Assembly (NCBI GenBank): GCA_964293305.1
Contig: CAXYYO010000007.1
Location: forward strand, 43,460 to 107,459
DNA from: CALAGJ01 sp964293305
GTDB taxonomy: Bacteria > Bacteroidota > Bacteroidia > Chitinophagales > Chitinophagaceae
Length of the DNA stretch: 64,000 nt
Reading direction: 5' to 3'
Shown here: one piece after another, positions 53,135 to 61,722 of the stretch
How the letters are laid out: every line of letters starts with the position of its first letter
How positions within the stretch are numbered: position 1 is the first letter of the stretch
The notes under the pieces: generated by a model
What the model saw: only the letters and a program-made list of their open reading frames with translations
What the model was told of the DNA's origin: nothing
The model's database searches: none
Made by a program: the position numbers and the translations under genes

Positions 53135-56098
53135 ATGAACGAAATAAAATTGCCTTCTAAAGCTACAAATTCATCAAAGAAAAAAACGGTAAAGAAAAAG
53201 CCGAATCAAGTAGCCAATGCAAAGGAACATACAACAATTAATAAAGAAAAACTGGTTGATTCACAGAAAAAAACTGCAGCAATAAAAAAGCCAGTAAAGA
53301 AGAATGCTACTGTAAAAAAAGTGGCTGAAAAGAAAGCAAAATCAACTAACACATTAACACAAAAAAAAGTAAAAAAAATAATTGTTGATAAAGAAATCAT
53401 CCTCCAAATCAGGTTTAGTACGGTATATGGGCAAAATATTTTAATAACTGGTAATCATGAGGTGTTTGGCAATGATGATATAGCTCAAGCAAAACCCTTA
53501 CAATATTTTGACCGTGATACCTGGTTTATAGCCATAAAACTTGATCTACAAAATGTGCCAAATAAAGGTATCAGGTATAATTATATTGTACAAAATGCGG
53601 ATGGCACAAAAACCTTTGATGCCGGTAGAGATAAAGTAATTACAAGAGAATTATTGACAGAAAAACAGTTGATTATTCTCGACAGTTGGAATCATGCAGG
53701 CTATCTAGAAAATGCTTATTATACTGAAGCATTTAGCAAGGTTTTACTACCCCATCATATTACAGCATTGAGCATGGCCAGTCCAGAAAAGTACAGTCAT
53801 ATTTTCAGGGTAAAAACACCGCTACTTAGGCAGGGTGAAACTGTTTGCCTTTTAGGCAATACAGCTGAAACAGGCAATTGGCAGGAAGATCAGGCTGTAC
53901 TAATGGGTAGAAAAATAGGACAAGATCATTTTGAAGTAAAATTAGATTTCACAGATATATCATTTCCACTTTATTACAAATATGGGGTTTATAGTGTGGC
54001 CCAAAAAAGGTTTATTCGATTTGAAGAAGGCGAAAACAGGGTACTTTTTGATGTATTTGCCAAAGAAAAGCAAACTTTAATAAATGATGGATTTTTAAGA
54101 TTACCTACAGGTTATTGGAAAGGTGCAGGAGTAGCTATTTCTGTTTTTAGTTTGCGCAGTAATGATGGCCTAGGCATTGGTGAATTTAATGATATAAAAC
54201 AATTTGCAGACTGGGCTAAGCATACCGGTCTTCAACTCATACAACTTTTACCGGTAAATGATAGTACTGCAACCCATAGTTGGTTGGACAGTTATCCTTA
54301 TGCTGCTATCTCTGCCTTTGCCTTTCACCCCATGTATTTGCATGTAGATGATTTGATAAAAGAATCGGGTCTGACTATTGACTTTGATTGGGAAGCTGAA
54401 AAAAACAAACTGAATGCATTATCAGTAGTGGATTATGAGGCTGTAAATGATATCAAATGGAAAGTGATTCGGCAAATTTATCCGGCATTAAAGAATAAAG
54501 TTTTTACATCAGAATTATTTAAGGAATATTTTGAATCAAACAAAAGATGGCTCATACCTTATGGCTTATTCTGCTATTTAAGAGATACCTACAAAACAGT
54601 CGAATTTGATAAATGGCCAGCACATCAACAATATGATGAAGTAGCTGGGAAGGATTTACTAAAAGGTGAATCTGTGGATGAAATTGCGATTCATTTTTTT
54701 ACACAATATCAACTGCATCAACAATTTAAGGAAGCATCTGCTTATGCACATTCCTGCGGTGTTGCACTTAAAGGGGATATACCAATTGGTGTATATCGGT
54801 ATGGAAGTGATACCTGGCAAAACCCTGGATTGTACCATATGGATACACAAGCTGGTGCGCCTCCTGATGATTTTGCCGTTAAAGGCCAAAACTGGGGTTT
54901 TCCTACTTATAACTGGCAAAAAATGCAGGAAGATGGATTTGCCTGGTGGAGACAACGCTTTGAGCAAATGAGTAATTATTTTGATGCATTTCGCATTGAT
55001 CATATTCTTGGATTTTACCGCATCTGGTGCATTCCTGTGCATGCAGTTGAAGGCATTTTAGGTCATTTTGAACCATGTATTCCTTTACATGAAAATGAAT
55101 TTTATGAAAGAGGCATTTTGTTTGACAAAGACAGGTATTGCAGACCATTCATAACGGCAGAAATACTGAATAATATACTGGGCGATCAAAAACAATATGT
55201 TATTGATACTTTCTTAGATGTAGATGATTTTGGATCCTACCAACTAAAGCATGAGTATGCAACACAGAAACAGGTAGAGGCATATTTCAAAACAATAGAA
55301 GAAAATGAACACAACGATTTCCTAAAACAATGTCTATATGATTTAATCAGTAATGTTATACTGTTTAAGGCTGATGATGGCAATGAAAATCATTTTCATT
55401 TTAGGTTTAATATGCAGGATACATCATCATTCTCAAATATAGAATTGGGTACACAAGCACAACTACGAGACCTTTATGTAAACTATTTTTTTAGAAGACA
55501 GGATGAATTTTGGAAGCAACAAGCGCTGCAAAAACTGCCTGCCCTAAAGCATGCAACAGATATGCTGATTTGTGGTGAGGATCTTGGTCTTGTACCAGGC
55601 TGTGTGCCGGAAGTAATGGAACAATTAGGCATGCTTAGTCTTGAAATTCAAAGAATGCCAAAAGGTGGTAGCAAGGAATTTTTTCATCCCACAGATGCAC
55701 CATATATGAGTGTAGTTACTCCAAGTACACATGATATGAGCACCATCAGAGGCTGGTGGGAAGAAGATCATTCGAAAACACAAAGGTTTTACAATGATGA
55801 AATGGGTCAATGGGGCGATGCACCGCAGTATTGTGAAGATTGGATTAATAAAGCAATTATTGTCCAACATTTTTATTCACCTGCCATGTGGAGTATATTT
55901 CAACTACAAGATATGCTAGGCATGTATGCAGCTATACGCAGAGAAAATCCACATGATGAAAGAATAAATGTGCCTTCCAATCCAAAAAATTATTGGCAGT
56001 ACCGTATGCATTTGACTATAGATGAGTTGATGACTAAAGAGGAATGCAACAAGGAAATTATAGCATTTGTAAAGGCTACCGGCAGAGGTGTTTTTTAA
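53135..56098 (+). CDS. malQ: 4-alpha-glucanotransferase, DPE2-like with two CBM20 domains
   Basis: 987 residues. Residues about 1-85 are a Lys/Ala/Thr-rich low-complexity tail (for example KKKTVKKKPNQVANAK). Then two starch-binding CBM20 modules: QIRFSTVYGQNILITGNHEV at 90 and VKTPLLRQGETVCLLGNT at 230. The GH77 barrel follows, with nucleophile in FRIDHILGFYR (about 620), acid/base in ICGEDLGLV (about 812) and the stabiliser in STHDMSTIRGWW (about 865). It moves glucan segments between maltodextrins or heteroglycans, as in plant DPE2. The basic tail is unusual; no later ATG lies before the first CBM20. Confidence 0.93.
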   Translation: MNEIKLPSKATNSSKKKTVKKKPNQVANAKEHTTINKEKLVDSQKKTAAIKKPVKKNATVKKVAEKKAKSTNTLTQKKVKKIIVDKEIILQIRFSTVYGQNILITGNHEVFGNDDIAQAKPLQYFDRDTWFIAIKLDLQNVPNKGIRYNYIVQNADGTKTFDAGRDKVITRELLTEKQLIILDSWNHAGYLENAYYTEAFSKVLLPHHITALSMASPEKYSHIFRVKTPLLRQGETVCLLGNTAETGNWQEDQAVLMGRKIGQDHFEVKLDFTDISFPLYYKYGVYSVAQKRFIRFEEGENRVLFDVFAKEKQTLINDGFLRLPTGYWKGAGVAISVFSLRSNDGLGIGEFNDIKQFADWAKHTGLQLIQLLPVNDSTATHSWLDSYPYAAISAFAFHPMYLHVDDLIKESGLTIDFDWEAEKNKLNALSVVDYEAVNDIKWKVIRQIYPALKNKVFTSELFKEYFESNKRWLIPYGLFCYLRDTYKTVEFDKWPAHQQYDEVAGKDLLKGESVDEIAIHFFTQYQLHQQFKEASAYAHSCGVALKGDIPIGVYRYGSDTWQNPGLYHMDTQAGAPPDDFAVKGQNWGFPTYNWQKMQEDGFAWWRQRFEQMSNYFDAFRIDHILGFYRIWCIPVHAVEGILGHFEPCIPLHENEFYERGILFDKDRYCRPFITAEILNNILGDQKQYVIDTFLDVDDFGSYQLKHEYATQKQVEAYFKTIEENEHNDFLKQCLYDLISNVILFKADDGNENHFHFRFNMQDTSSFSNIELGTQAQLRDLYVNYFFRRQDEFWKQQALQKLPALKHATDMLICGEDLGLVPGCVPEVMEQLGMLSLEIQRMPKGGSKEFFHPTDAPYMSVVTPSTHDMSTIRGWWEEDHSKTQRFYNDEMGQWGDAPQYCEDWINKAIIVQHFYSPAMWSIFQLQDMLGMYAAIRRENPHDERINVPSNPKNYWQYRMHLTIDELMTKEECNKEIIAFVKATGRGVF

Positions 56099-56140
56099 AT
56101 ATTAGTTGTATCAAGAGAAATAATTCGTAGGGTAAATGTT

Positions 56141-56641
56141 TTATCCATTGATGGGACCTAACTCCACAATTTTACAGTCAGTAAATCTGTTACCATCAAT
56201 GGTTAAGAGTACCATTGTTCTTACTTTCTGCCATCCTTGTTTGCCGGCGGCACCCGGATTAATATGCATACATCCATAAACCTCATCATACATGATTTTT
56301 AAAATATGTGAATGACCAGTTATCATTAGTTGCGGTTTGTATTTATCCAACAAAGGTTTACTACGCTTATTATATCTAGGAGGATATCCGCCAATATGTG
56401 TCATTAAAACCCGTACATCTTCACATTGAAAAATTGCATTTTCGGGACAAAAATCCCTTATTTCAGTACCGTCAATATTTCCATATACCCCACGAAAAGT
56501 TTTAAAATCATTCAGTTTATTTGCAAGCTCAATTGAACCAAAATCTCCTGCATGCCAAATTTCATCACAGTGCTTGCAGTGATGAAATATTTTTTCATCT
56601 AAGTATCCATGAGTATCTGAAAGAATACCAACTGTTTTCAT
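56141..56641 (-). CDS. Metallophosphoesterase, YfcE/MJ0936 family
   Basis: 166 residues. Metal motifs in order: LSDTHGYL, HAGDFGS, VYGNIDG, THIGGY and TGHSHI, followed by NPGAAGK. The set holds two metals for phosphodiester hydrolysis of cyclic or bis-pNPP-like substrates. Physiological substrate is unknown. It is convergent with malQ, a 42-base gap, without a clear terminator. Confidence 0.92.
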   Translation of the reverse strand: MKTVGILSDTHGYLDEKIFHHCKHCDEIWHAGDFGSIELANKLNDFKTFRGVYGNIDGTEIRDFCPENAIFQCEDVRVLMTHIGGYPPRYNKRSKPLLDKYKPQLMITGHSHILKIMYDEVYGCMHINPGAAGKQGWQKVRTMVLLTIDGNRFTDCKIVELGPING

Positions 56642-56738
56642 GCTGCAAGGATAGTTTTTTTCTTAGATGAACAATGAAAATGGATATGATCAGATTTTGA
56701 AAACATAAGTCAAATTATAGGAACGCTCTTAATTACCT

Positions 56739-56746
56739 ATTTTTGT
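56739..56746 (+). promoter_or_regulatory. -7 box of the AraC-type gene
   Basis: TATTTTTG matches TAnnTTTG, 9 bases before the ATG at 56756. No TTTG at -33. Confidence 0.42.
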
Positions 56747-56755
56747 ATTAGCAAA

Positions 56756-57604
56756 ATGATAAAAAAGGCTTTAAATCTTCAACTTCCATTCGCAAATGAA
56801 CATGCGTTTAGATTCACAAAAATTGTCAATATATTCTTTCCAAAATATCACCAACACAAAGAGATTCAGTTTACTCATATAGAAATTGGGTCAGGTTTTT
56901 TACAAGCCGGAGATTATACAGGTAGATACAACGCCGGAGATGTATTTCTTATCAATAGCTTTGTGCCACATATTTTTAAACCCGATAATGAAGCACAACA
57001 ACAAAAATCTTATAACGTTTATTTTAGTTTTAATAGTTTGGGCAATGAATTTTGGCAACTGAGCGAAGTATCTCCGATTAGGCAAATTCTGGAACAAAAT
57101 AATAGTGTTATAAAAATACTGGGTCTTAAACAAAAGGAATCTGCTGACTTACTTAAGTCATTTGTAGCTAATATATCCTTACAAAATATAATTTTATTTA
57201 CAAAACTGTTGGCATTACTCGAAAACAAAACTGACCTTAAGTTTATATCCGGCAGCGCATATTTAGCAGGGCTTCATCATCATGAAAAAGAAAGAATGAG
57301 TACAATTATCCAATACTCCATTGATCATTATCATGAGCAAATAGCTATAAAAGATGTGGCTGCACAAATTGGATTGAGCATTACGTCATTTTGCAGATAT
57401 TTTAAATTGCAAACAGGCAAAACATATCTTCATTTTTTACATGAATTACGCATCCATCATGCCTGTAAAATATTAATAGATTCAGATACAAAATTAGAGC
57501 AAATTGCTTATGCCACAGGCTTTACACAGCTAAGTCATTTCAACAAAATATTCAAACAATATAAAAAAGTAACTCCGGGGGCTTATAGACAAAAACAAGC
57601 CTAA
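56756..57604 (+). CDS. AraC family transcriptional regulator
   Basis: 282 residues. The N-terminal cupin-like sensor domain (about 1-140) has a YHQHKEIQFTHIEIGSG strand and GRYNAGDVFLINSFVPHIF, the AraC_binding pattern for a sugar or small ligand. The C-terminal pair of HTHs is complete: IAIKDVAAQIGLSITSFCRYFKLQTGKT and EQIAYATGFTQLSHFNKIFKQYKKVTPGAY. Ligand and targets unknown; it stands between the phosphodiesterase and the tRNA-Met gene. A target in the maltodextrin neighbourhood is possible but not supported. Confidence 0.92.
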   Translation: MIKKALNLQLPFANEHAFRFTKIVNIFFPKYHQHKEIQFTHIEIGSGFLQAGDYTGRYNAGDVFLINSFVPHIFKPDNEAQQQKSYNVYFSFNSLGNEFWQLSEVSPIRQILEQNNSVIKILGLKQKESADLLKSFVANISLQNIILFTKLLALLENKTDLKFISGSAYLAGLHHHEKERMSTIIQYSIDHYHEQIAIKDVAAQIGLSITSFCRYFKLQTGKTYLHFLHELRIHHACKILIDSDTKLEQIAYATGFTQLSHFNKIFKQYKKVTPGAYRQKQA

Positions 57605-57740
57605 TGTGCGATGTAAAAAAGGAATTCTACACCAATACATTGAAGCAAAATACCCCCAAAGCTGAATTTTATAAAGCACCAAAAAGTTGATGCTAAAAAA
57701 AATCGTGCTCTAATATAATCATAAGGCAAAATAACATCAT

Positions 57741-57763
57741 AAAAAAATCCCTGTAAACAGGGA
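57741..57763 (-). terminator. Intrinsic terminator of tRNA-Met
   Basis: On the minus strand TCCCTGT and ACAGGGA (57748-57763) form a 7-bp stem with a two-base loop, then seven T (57741-57747). Confidence 0.9.
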
Positions 57764-57773
57764 CTCTTATAAG

Positions 57774-57847
<74 letters not shown>

Positions 57848-57868
57848 AACAAAATTTTAAAGCGGCCG

Positions 57869-57899
57869 CAAAAATAGGTATTGAAAGCACATAGCCAAA
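57869..57899 (-). promoter_or_regulatory. Consensus Bacteroidota promoter of tRNA-Met
   Basis: Minus strand: TTTG (57896-57899), a 19-base spacer, then TATTTTTG (57869-57876). Exact match to the phylum consensus, with the start 22 bases before the tRNA. Confidence 0.82.
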
Positions 57900-57906
57900 T
57901 CAAAAA

Positions 57907-59106
57907 TTAAATTCTTCCAGGATATTGTTGTAGTGCCACTTCCAAACAATTCATAGCTAGGTCAATAGATCCTGTATTAAGCACATAGGCAAGTCTTACT
58001 TCTTGCTTACCCAAACCGGGAGTACCATAAAAACCTGTAGCCGGAGCCAACATTACAGTTTCATTCTTGTACTGAAATGACTCCAATAACCATTGACAAA
58101 AAATATCAGCGTCATCAATTGGTAGGCGGGCCATTGCATAAAATGCACCTCCTGGATTAGGGCAAAAAACATTATCCATAGCATTTAACCTACTCACAAT
58201 CAAATCCCTGCGGGCCTGGTATTCTGCTTTTGTTACATTAAAGTAATCATCAGGCAGATCCACAGCTGCTTCACCTGCTATTTGTGCAAAACTCGGCGGA
58301 CTTAATCTTGCCTGAGCAAATTTCATAGCTGCATCATATAAAGTTTTATTTCTGGTTATAAAAGCCCCAATTCTTCCACCACACGCACTATATCTTTTAC
58401 TGATTGTATCCATTAAAACAACATGCTCATCCACTCCTTCAAGATGCATCGCACTAAAATTAGTACTGCCATAGCAAAACTCCCTATAGGCCTCGTCTGC
58501 AAAAAGATATAGGTTGTGTTTTATTGCAATTTGCTTTAAGGTTTCTAACTCTGATTTGCTATACAAATAGCCTGTTGGATTATTTGGATTACAGATAACA
58601 ATGGCACGTGTTTTTGCTGTTATAACTTTTTCAAAATCTTCTACAGGAGGCAGTGCAAATCCTGTTTCTATATTTGAAGTAATGGGCACTACCTTCACTC
58701 CGGCAGCCACCGCAAATCCATTATAATTAGCATAAAAAGGCTCTGGTATTATTACTTCTTCCCCTGGATCTAAACAGGCCATAAAACCAAACAAAATGGC
58801 TTCACTGCCTCCGGTTGTAATGATGATTTGATTATGATCTATTGTAATACCCTGCTTCAGATAATAGCTCACTAACTTTCGCCTATAGCTTTCATTACCT
58901 GCACTATGACTATATTCTAATATTTTAAAATCAGAATGCCGTACTGCATCTAACACGATTTTTGGAGTTTCAATATCAGGTTGACCTATGTTGAGGTGAT
59001 ATACTTTTATTCCTCTTTTTTTGGCAGCTTCTGCATAGGGTACCAATTTTCTAATTGGTGAAGCTGGCATTTGTTGACCTCGTATACTAATCTGTAATGC
59101 ACTCAT
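57907..59106 (-). CDS. PLP-dependent aminotransferase, class I/II (AspC-like)
   Basis: 399 residues of fold type I. LNIGQPDIETPK at the N-end, TTGGSEAILFGFMACL, NPNNPTGYLYS and the PLP-binding Lys in DTISKRYSACGGRIGAF. The late FYGTPGLGKQEVRLAYVL carries the substrate carboxylate Arg (VRLAY). Length and the RGQQMPASPIRKLVP start are those of the phylum's aspartate/aromatic aminotransferase clade. The exact amino acid is not readable. Possible links to DAHP synthase or aroE in this window are only thematic. Confidence 0.9.
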   Translation of the reverse strand: MSALQISIRGQQMPASPIRKLVPYAEAAKKRGIKVYHLNIGQPDIETPKIVLDAVRHSDFKILEYSHSAGNESYRRKLVSYYLKQGITIDHNQIIITTGGSEAILFGFMACLDPGEEVIIPEPFYANYNGFAVAAGVKVVPITSNIETGFALPPVEDFEKVITAKTRAIVICNPNNPTGYLYSKSELETLKQIAIKHNLYLFADEAYREFCYGSTNFSAMHLEGVDEHVVLMDTISKRYSACGGRIGAFITRNKTLYDAAMKFAQARLSPPSFAQIAGEAAVDLPDDYFNVTKAEYQARRDLIVSRLNAMDNVFCPNPGGAFYAMARLPIDDADIFCQWLLESFQYKNETVMLAPATGFYGTPGLGKQEVRLAYVLNTGSIDLAMNCLEVALQQYPGRI

Positions 59107-59110
59107 TTGG

Positions 59111-59141
59111 CAAACCTACTGCAAACCTTGCTATACCCCAA
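59111..59141 (-). promoter_or_regulatory. Candidate promoter of the aminotransferase gene
   Basis: Minus strand: TAGGTTTG at 59111-59118 with TTTG about 20 bases upstream. The expected transcript start falls almost on the ATG at 59106, so the mRNA may be leaderless or translation may begin at a later codon. Confidence 0.45.
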
Positions 59142-59377
59142 ATTTTGTAAATTCTTATAATTGTCTTGCTACCATAGATTTTAAATGGATTATAATTTTA
59201 TTCCTTCGGGGAATGAATACAACATGCCAAGAATTGTGTGACAAAGGCACAATACAATTATTTATCCCTAACTTACTCATTACCAATAATTTGTAAAATT
59301 ATTGAAAATCGTTTCAATGAAATAAATAAAGAATATCTGTGTAAAGTATCTAATGGATATACTTAATAAAGGATTAA
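59119..59377. other. Spacer between divergent units
   Basis: About 260 AT-rich bases with an ATTCC-TTCGG-GGAAT palindrome near 59200. No gene recognised. A short ORF follows. Confidence 0.4.
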
Positions 59378-59503
59378 ATGAGCAGAGCTTTTCAGTTATC
59401 AATTAAAACTACAGTAGATATACATGAACAATCCATAGTATTTTTTGACGATGGCTCACTGGCTTTTGACTGTAAAGTTTCTACTTCCAATCTGAATTTG
59501 TAA
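59378..59503 (+). CDS. Possible 41-residue small protein upstream of the radical SAM gene
   Basis: ATG at 59378 opens MSRAFQLSIKTTVDIHEQ, followed by SIVFFDDGSLAFDCKVS and the end TSNLNL with stop at 59501-59503. The pattern of alternating polar and hydrophobic residues looks like a small beta-hairpin domain. It ends 21 bases before the radical SAM ATG. It could be a small partner or substrate of that enzyme, an unrelated peptide, or a chance frame. It holds one Cys. No family recognised. Confidence 0.35.
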   Translation: MSRAFQLSIKTTVDIHEQSIVFFDDGSLAFDCKVSTSNLNL

Positions 59504-59524
59504 ACCAATGCATATTATTGCGCT

Positions 59525-60925
59525 ATGCCAATTAAAGATTATACTTATTACGATTTTACCCTAAGCATATGCCCTGAATGTTTGCAACGGGTGGATGCAA
59601 AAATCATTTTCAAAGATGATAAAGTGTGGATGCGTAAAACATGCAGGGAGCATGGCTATTTTGAAGTACTAATAGCAGATGATATTGAATATTATAAGAA
59701 TGCAAGAAACTATAATAAGGCATCGGAGGCACCCTGTTTTAATCAAACCCCTACTCACTTCGGTTGCCCTTATGACTGTGGGCTGTGCACGGATCATGAG
59801 CAGCATAGCTGTGTATCTGTCATTGAAATAACAGATCGGTGCAATCTTACCTGCCCCACTTGCTATGCTATGAGTAGTCCCCATTATGGCAGACATCGTA
59901 CCCTGGAGGAAGTAGTGAAAATGCTGGATATCATTGTAGCCAATGAGGGTAGTCCGGATGTGGTACAAATAAGTGGGGGCGAACCTACTATACATCCACA
60001 ATTTTTTGAAATATTGGATGCTGCTAAACAGCGGCCCATCAAACATTTAATGATAAATACCAATGGACTGCGTATATCAAAAGATAGGGAATTTACTAAA
60101 CGCCTTGCAGGCTATATGCCTGATTTTGAAATTTACTTGCAATGGGATTCGCAAAGACCTGAAGTCCTTGAAAAACTCAGGGGTAAAAATTTGCTAGAAG
60201 AACGAATGAAGGCACTTGAAAACTTGAATGAATTTAATCTTTCTACCACGCTGGTGGTTACGGTAATGCAAGGGTATAATGATGATGAAATAGGAAGCCT
60301 CATTGAATTTGCAGTAAAGCAACCTTGCATAAGAGGCATTACATTTCAACCTGTGCAAGTGGCAGGGAGAAATGTTGATTTTGATGCTGGAAAAAATAGA
60401 ATTACACTAACAGGTGTAAGACAAAAGATTTTAGAACAATCCAAACTTTTTACTGCGCATGACCTTGTGCCAGTGCCTTGTCACCCTGATGCATTGGTAA
60501 TGGCTTATGCTTTAAAACTCAATAGTGAAATTATACCACTTACAAGGTATATAGACCCTGCTATTTTGCTGGACCAATCGAAAAAAAACACAATTGTTTA
60601 TGAACAGGATGCTGGCTTGCAGGATCAACTCATTAAGATATTCAGCACAGGCATTTCTGTGGATAGGGTAGATGATAATATGAAACAATTGCTATGTTGC
60701 CTTCCAGATATTTATGCCCCGGGTTTGAAGTATGATAATCTTTTTCGCATTATCATCATGCGATTTATAGATGCCTGGGATTTTGATGTGCGTGCTATTA
60801 AAAAAAGCTGTGTACATATTGTACATAAAGATGGCAGGATTATTCCATTTGAAACGATGAATATGTTTTACAGAGATGAGCATGAGCAGCATCTACATAG
60901 GATCAAAGCAGGAATGAATCTTTAA
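59525..60925 (+). CDS. Radical SAM protein of the tetraether synthase (Tes/MJ0619-like) family
   Basis: 466 residues. An N-terminal Cys pair SICPECLQRVDAK with RKTCREHGYFE looks like a rubredoxin-type site. Next is GCPYDCGLCTDHEQHSC, then the SAM cluster DRCNLTCPTCYA (Cys106, 110, 113), QISGGEPTIHPQF and MINTNGLRI. The C-terminal part has LLCCLPDIYAPG and KKSCVHI, extra cysteines that suit auxiliary clusters. This whole order is that of Tes/MJ0619, which in archaea joins lipid tails or methylates pterins. The bacterial substrate is unknown. A 41-codon ORF precedes it and a secreted unknown follows. Confidence 0.88.
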   Translation: MPIKDYTYYDFTLSICPECLQRVDAKIIFKDDKVWMRKTCREHGYFEVLIADDIEYYKNARNYNKASEAPCFNQTPTHFGCPYDCGLCTDHEQHSCVSVIEITDRCNLTCPTCYAMSSPHYGRHRTLEEVVKMLDIIVANEGSPDVVQISGGEPTIHPQFFEILDAAKQRPIKHLMINTNGLRISKDREFTKRLAGYMPDFEIYLQWDSQRPEVLEKLRGKNLLEERMKALENLNEFNLSTTLVVTVMQGYNDDEIGSLIEFAVKQPCIRGITFQPVQVAGRNVDFDAGKNRITLTGVRQKILEQSKLFTAHDLVPVPCHPDALVMAYALKLNSEIIPLTRYIDPAILLDQSKKNTIVYEQDAGLQDQLIKIFSTGISVDRVDDNMKQLLCCLPDIYAPGLKYDNLFRIIIMRFIDAWDFDVRAIKKSCVHIVHKDGRIIPFETMNMFYRDEHEQHLHRIKAGMNL

Positions 60926-61026
60926 TTTCTTTTTTTATGATTGTTTTTCAAAAGTTAAATATACACTTATTCGCTTTATACATTTCTTATCAAACTAACA
61001 TTGCAGCAAATCTATTGGTGTCCAAA

Positions 61027-61662
61027 ATGAGAAAATGGAATTTAGTAATGATTGCTGTGCTGTTTTTGGTTGCTGGCAACCTATATGCGCAGGATGATAT
61101 ACCTGATTATAAATCCAAGCGGGAAGGTTTTTTAAAAATTCTAGATAAAAAACTGAGAGCTGACATAGCCACCTATTCCATTGGTGGTATTAGCGAAAGC
61201 CTTACTGCACTGAAGCTTCCAGAGGTTCCCATTTATTATAGCGATGATCATTCTATCAGTTTTCTAAAAGATACAATGCTTATTACCATAACTACCACCG
61301 ATTTTGATTCCATTGGTCATAAGTTTCAATACTATGATGATAAGTATTTGATAAAAATTGACAATAAAGGTTTTTGGGGAAGTGGAACAAAGAAACCAGA
61401 GAAAAAAATTGAATCCGTTACAGCCATACTTAATAAAGATACTATTTGCATTCCAGCTATTGCATTTGTGGATTTATATGAACCTGCATTGAGCTATGAG
61501 GAAGAAGGCAAATTAAAAAGTTATTGCAGGGTGTACCAATCATTGGATAAGCAGAACCTTTATATTTATATGCTAAACGGGGAGGGCAAGAATCGGTATG
61601 AAGTAACCTGGATTATCCAAAATAAACAATATCTTCGGAGGGTTGTTGATTTGGGCTATTAG
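61027..61662 (+). CDS. Secreted protein of unknown function
   Basis: 211 residues from the ATG at 61027 (MRKWNLVMIAVLFL), with a signal peptide cut near LYAQ. The mature part is beta-rich with many Tyr and charged residues (DIATYSIGGISESLT, YYDDKYLIKIDNKGFWG). A single late Cys-containing strand has DTICIPAIAFVDLYEP. Earlier frame to 60937 gives an unlikely start. It lies 101 bases after the Tes-like gene, perhaps in the same transcript, and 60 bases before the OMP receptor. Not recognised. Confidence 0.7.
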   Translation: MRKWNLVMIAVLFLVAGNLYAQDDIPDYKSKREGFLKILDKKLRADIATYSIGGISESLTALKLPEVPIYYSDDHSISFLKDTMLITITTTDFDSIGHKFQYYDDKYLIKIDNKGFWGSGTKKPEKKIESVTAILNKDTICIPAIAFVDLYEPALSYEEEGKLKSYCRVYQSLDKQNLYIYMLNGEGKNRYEVTWIIQNKQYLRRVVDLGY

Positions 61663-61722
61663 TCATTCAAATAGTTAGATATAGTATTATAAACTGATTT
61701 CTTTTTTTTAAAAATTTATATT

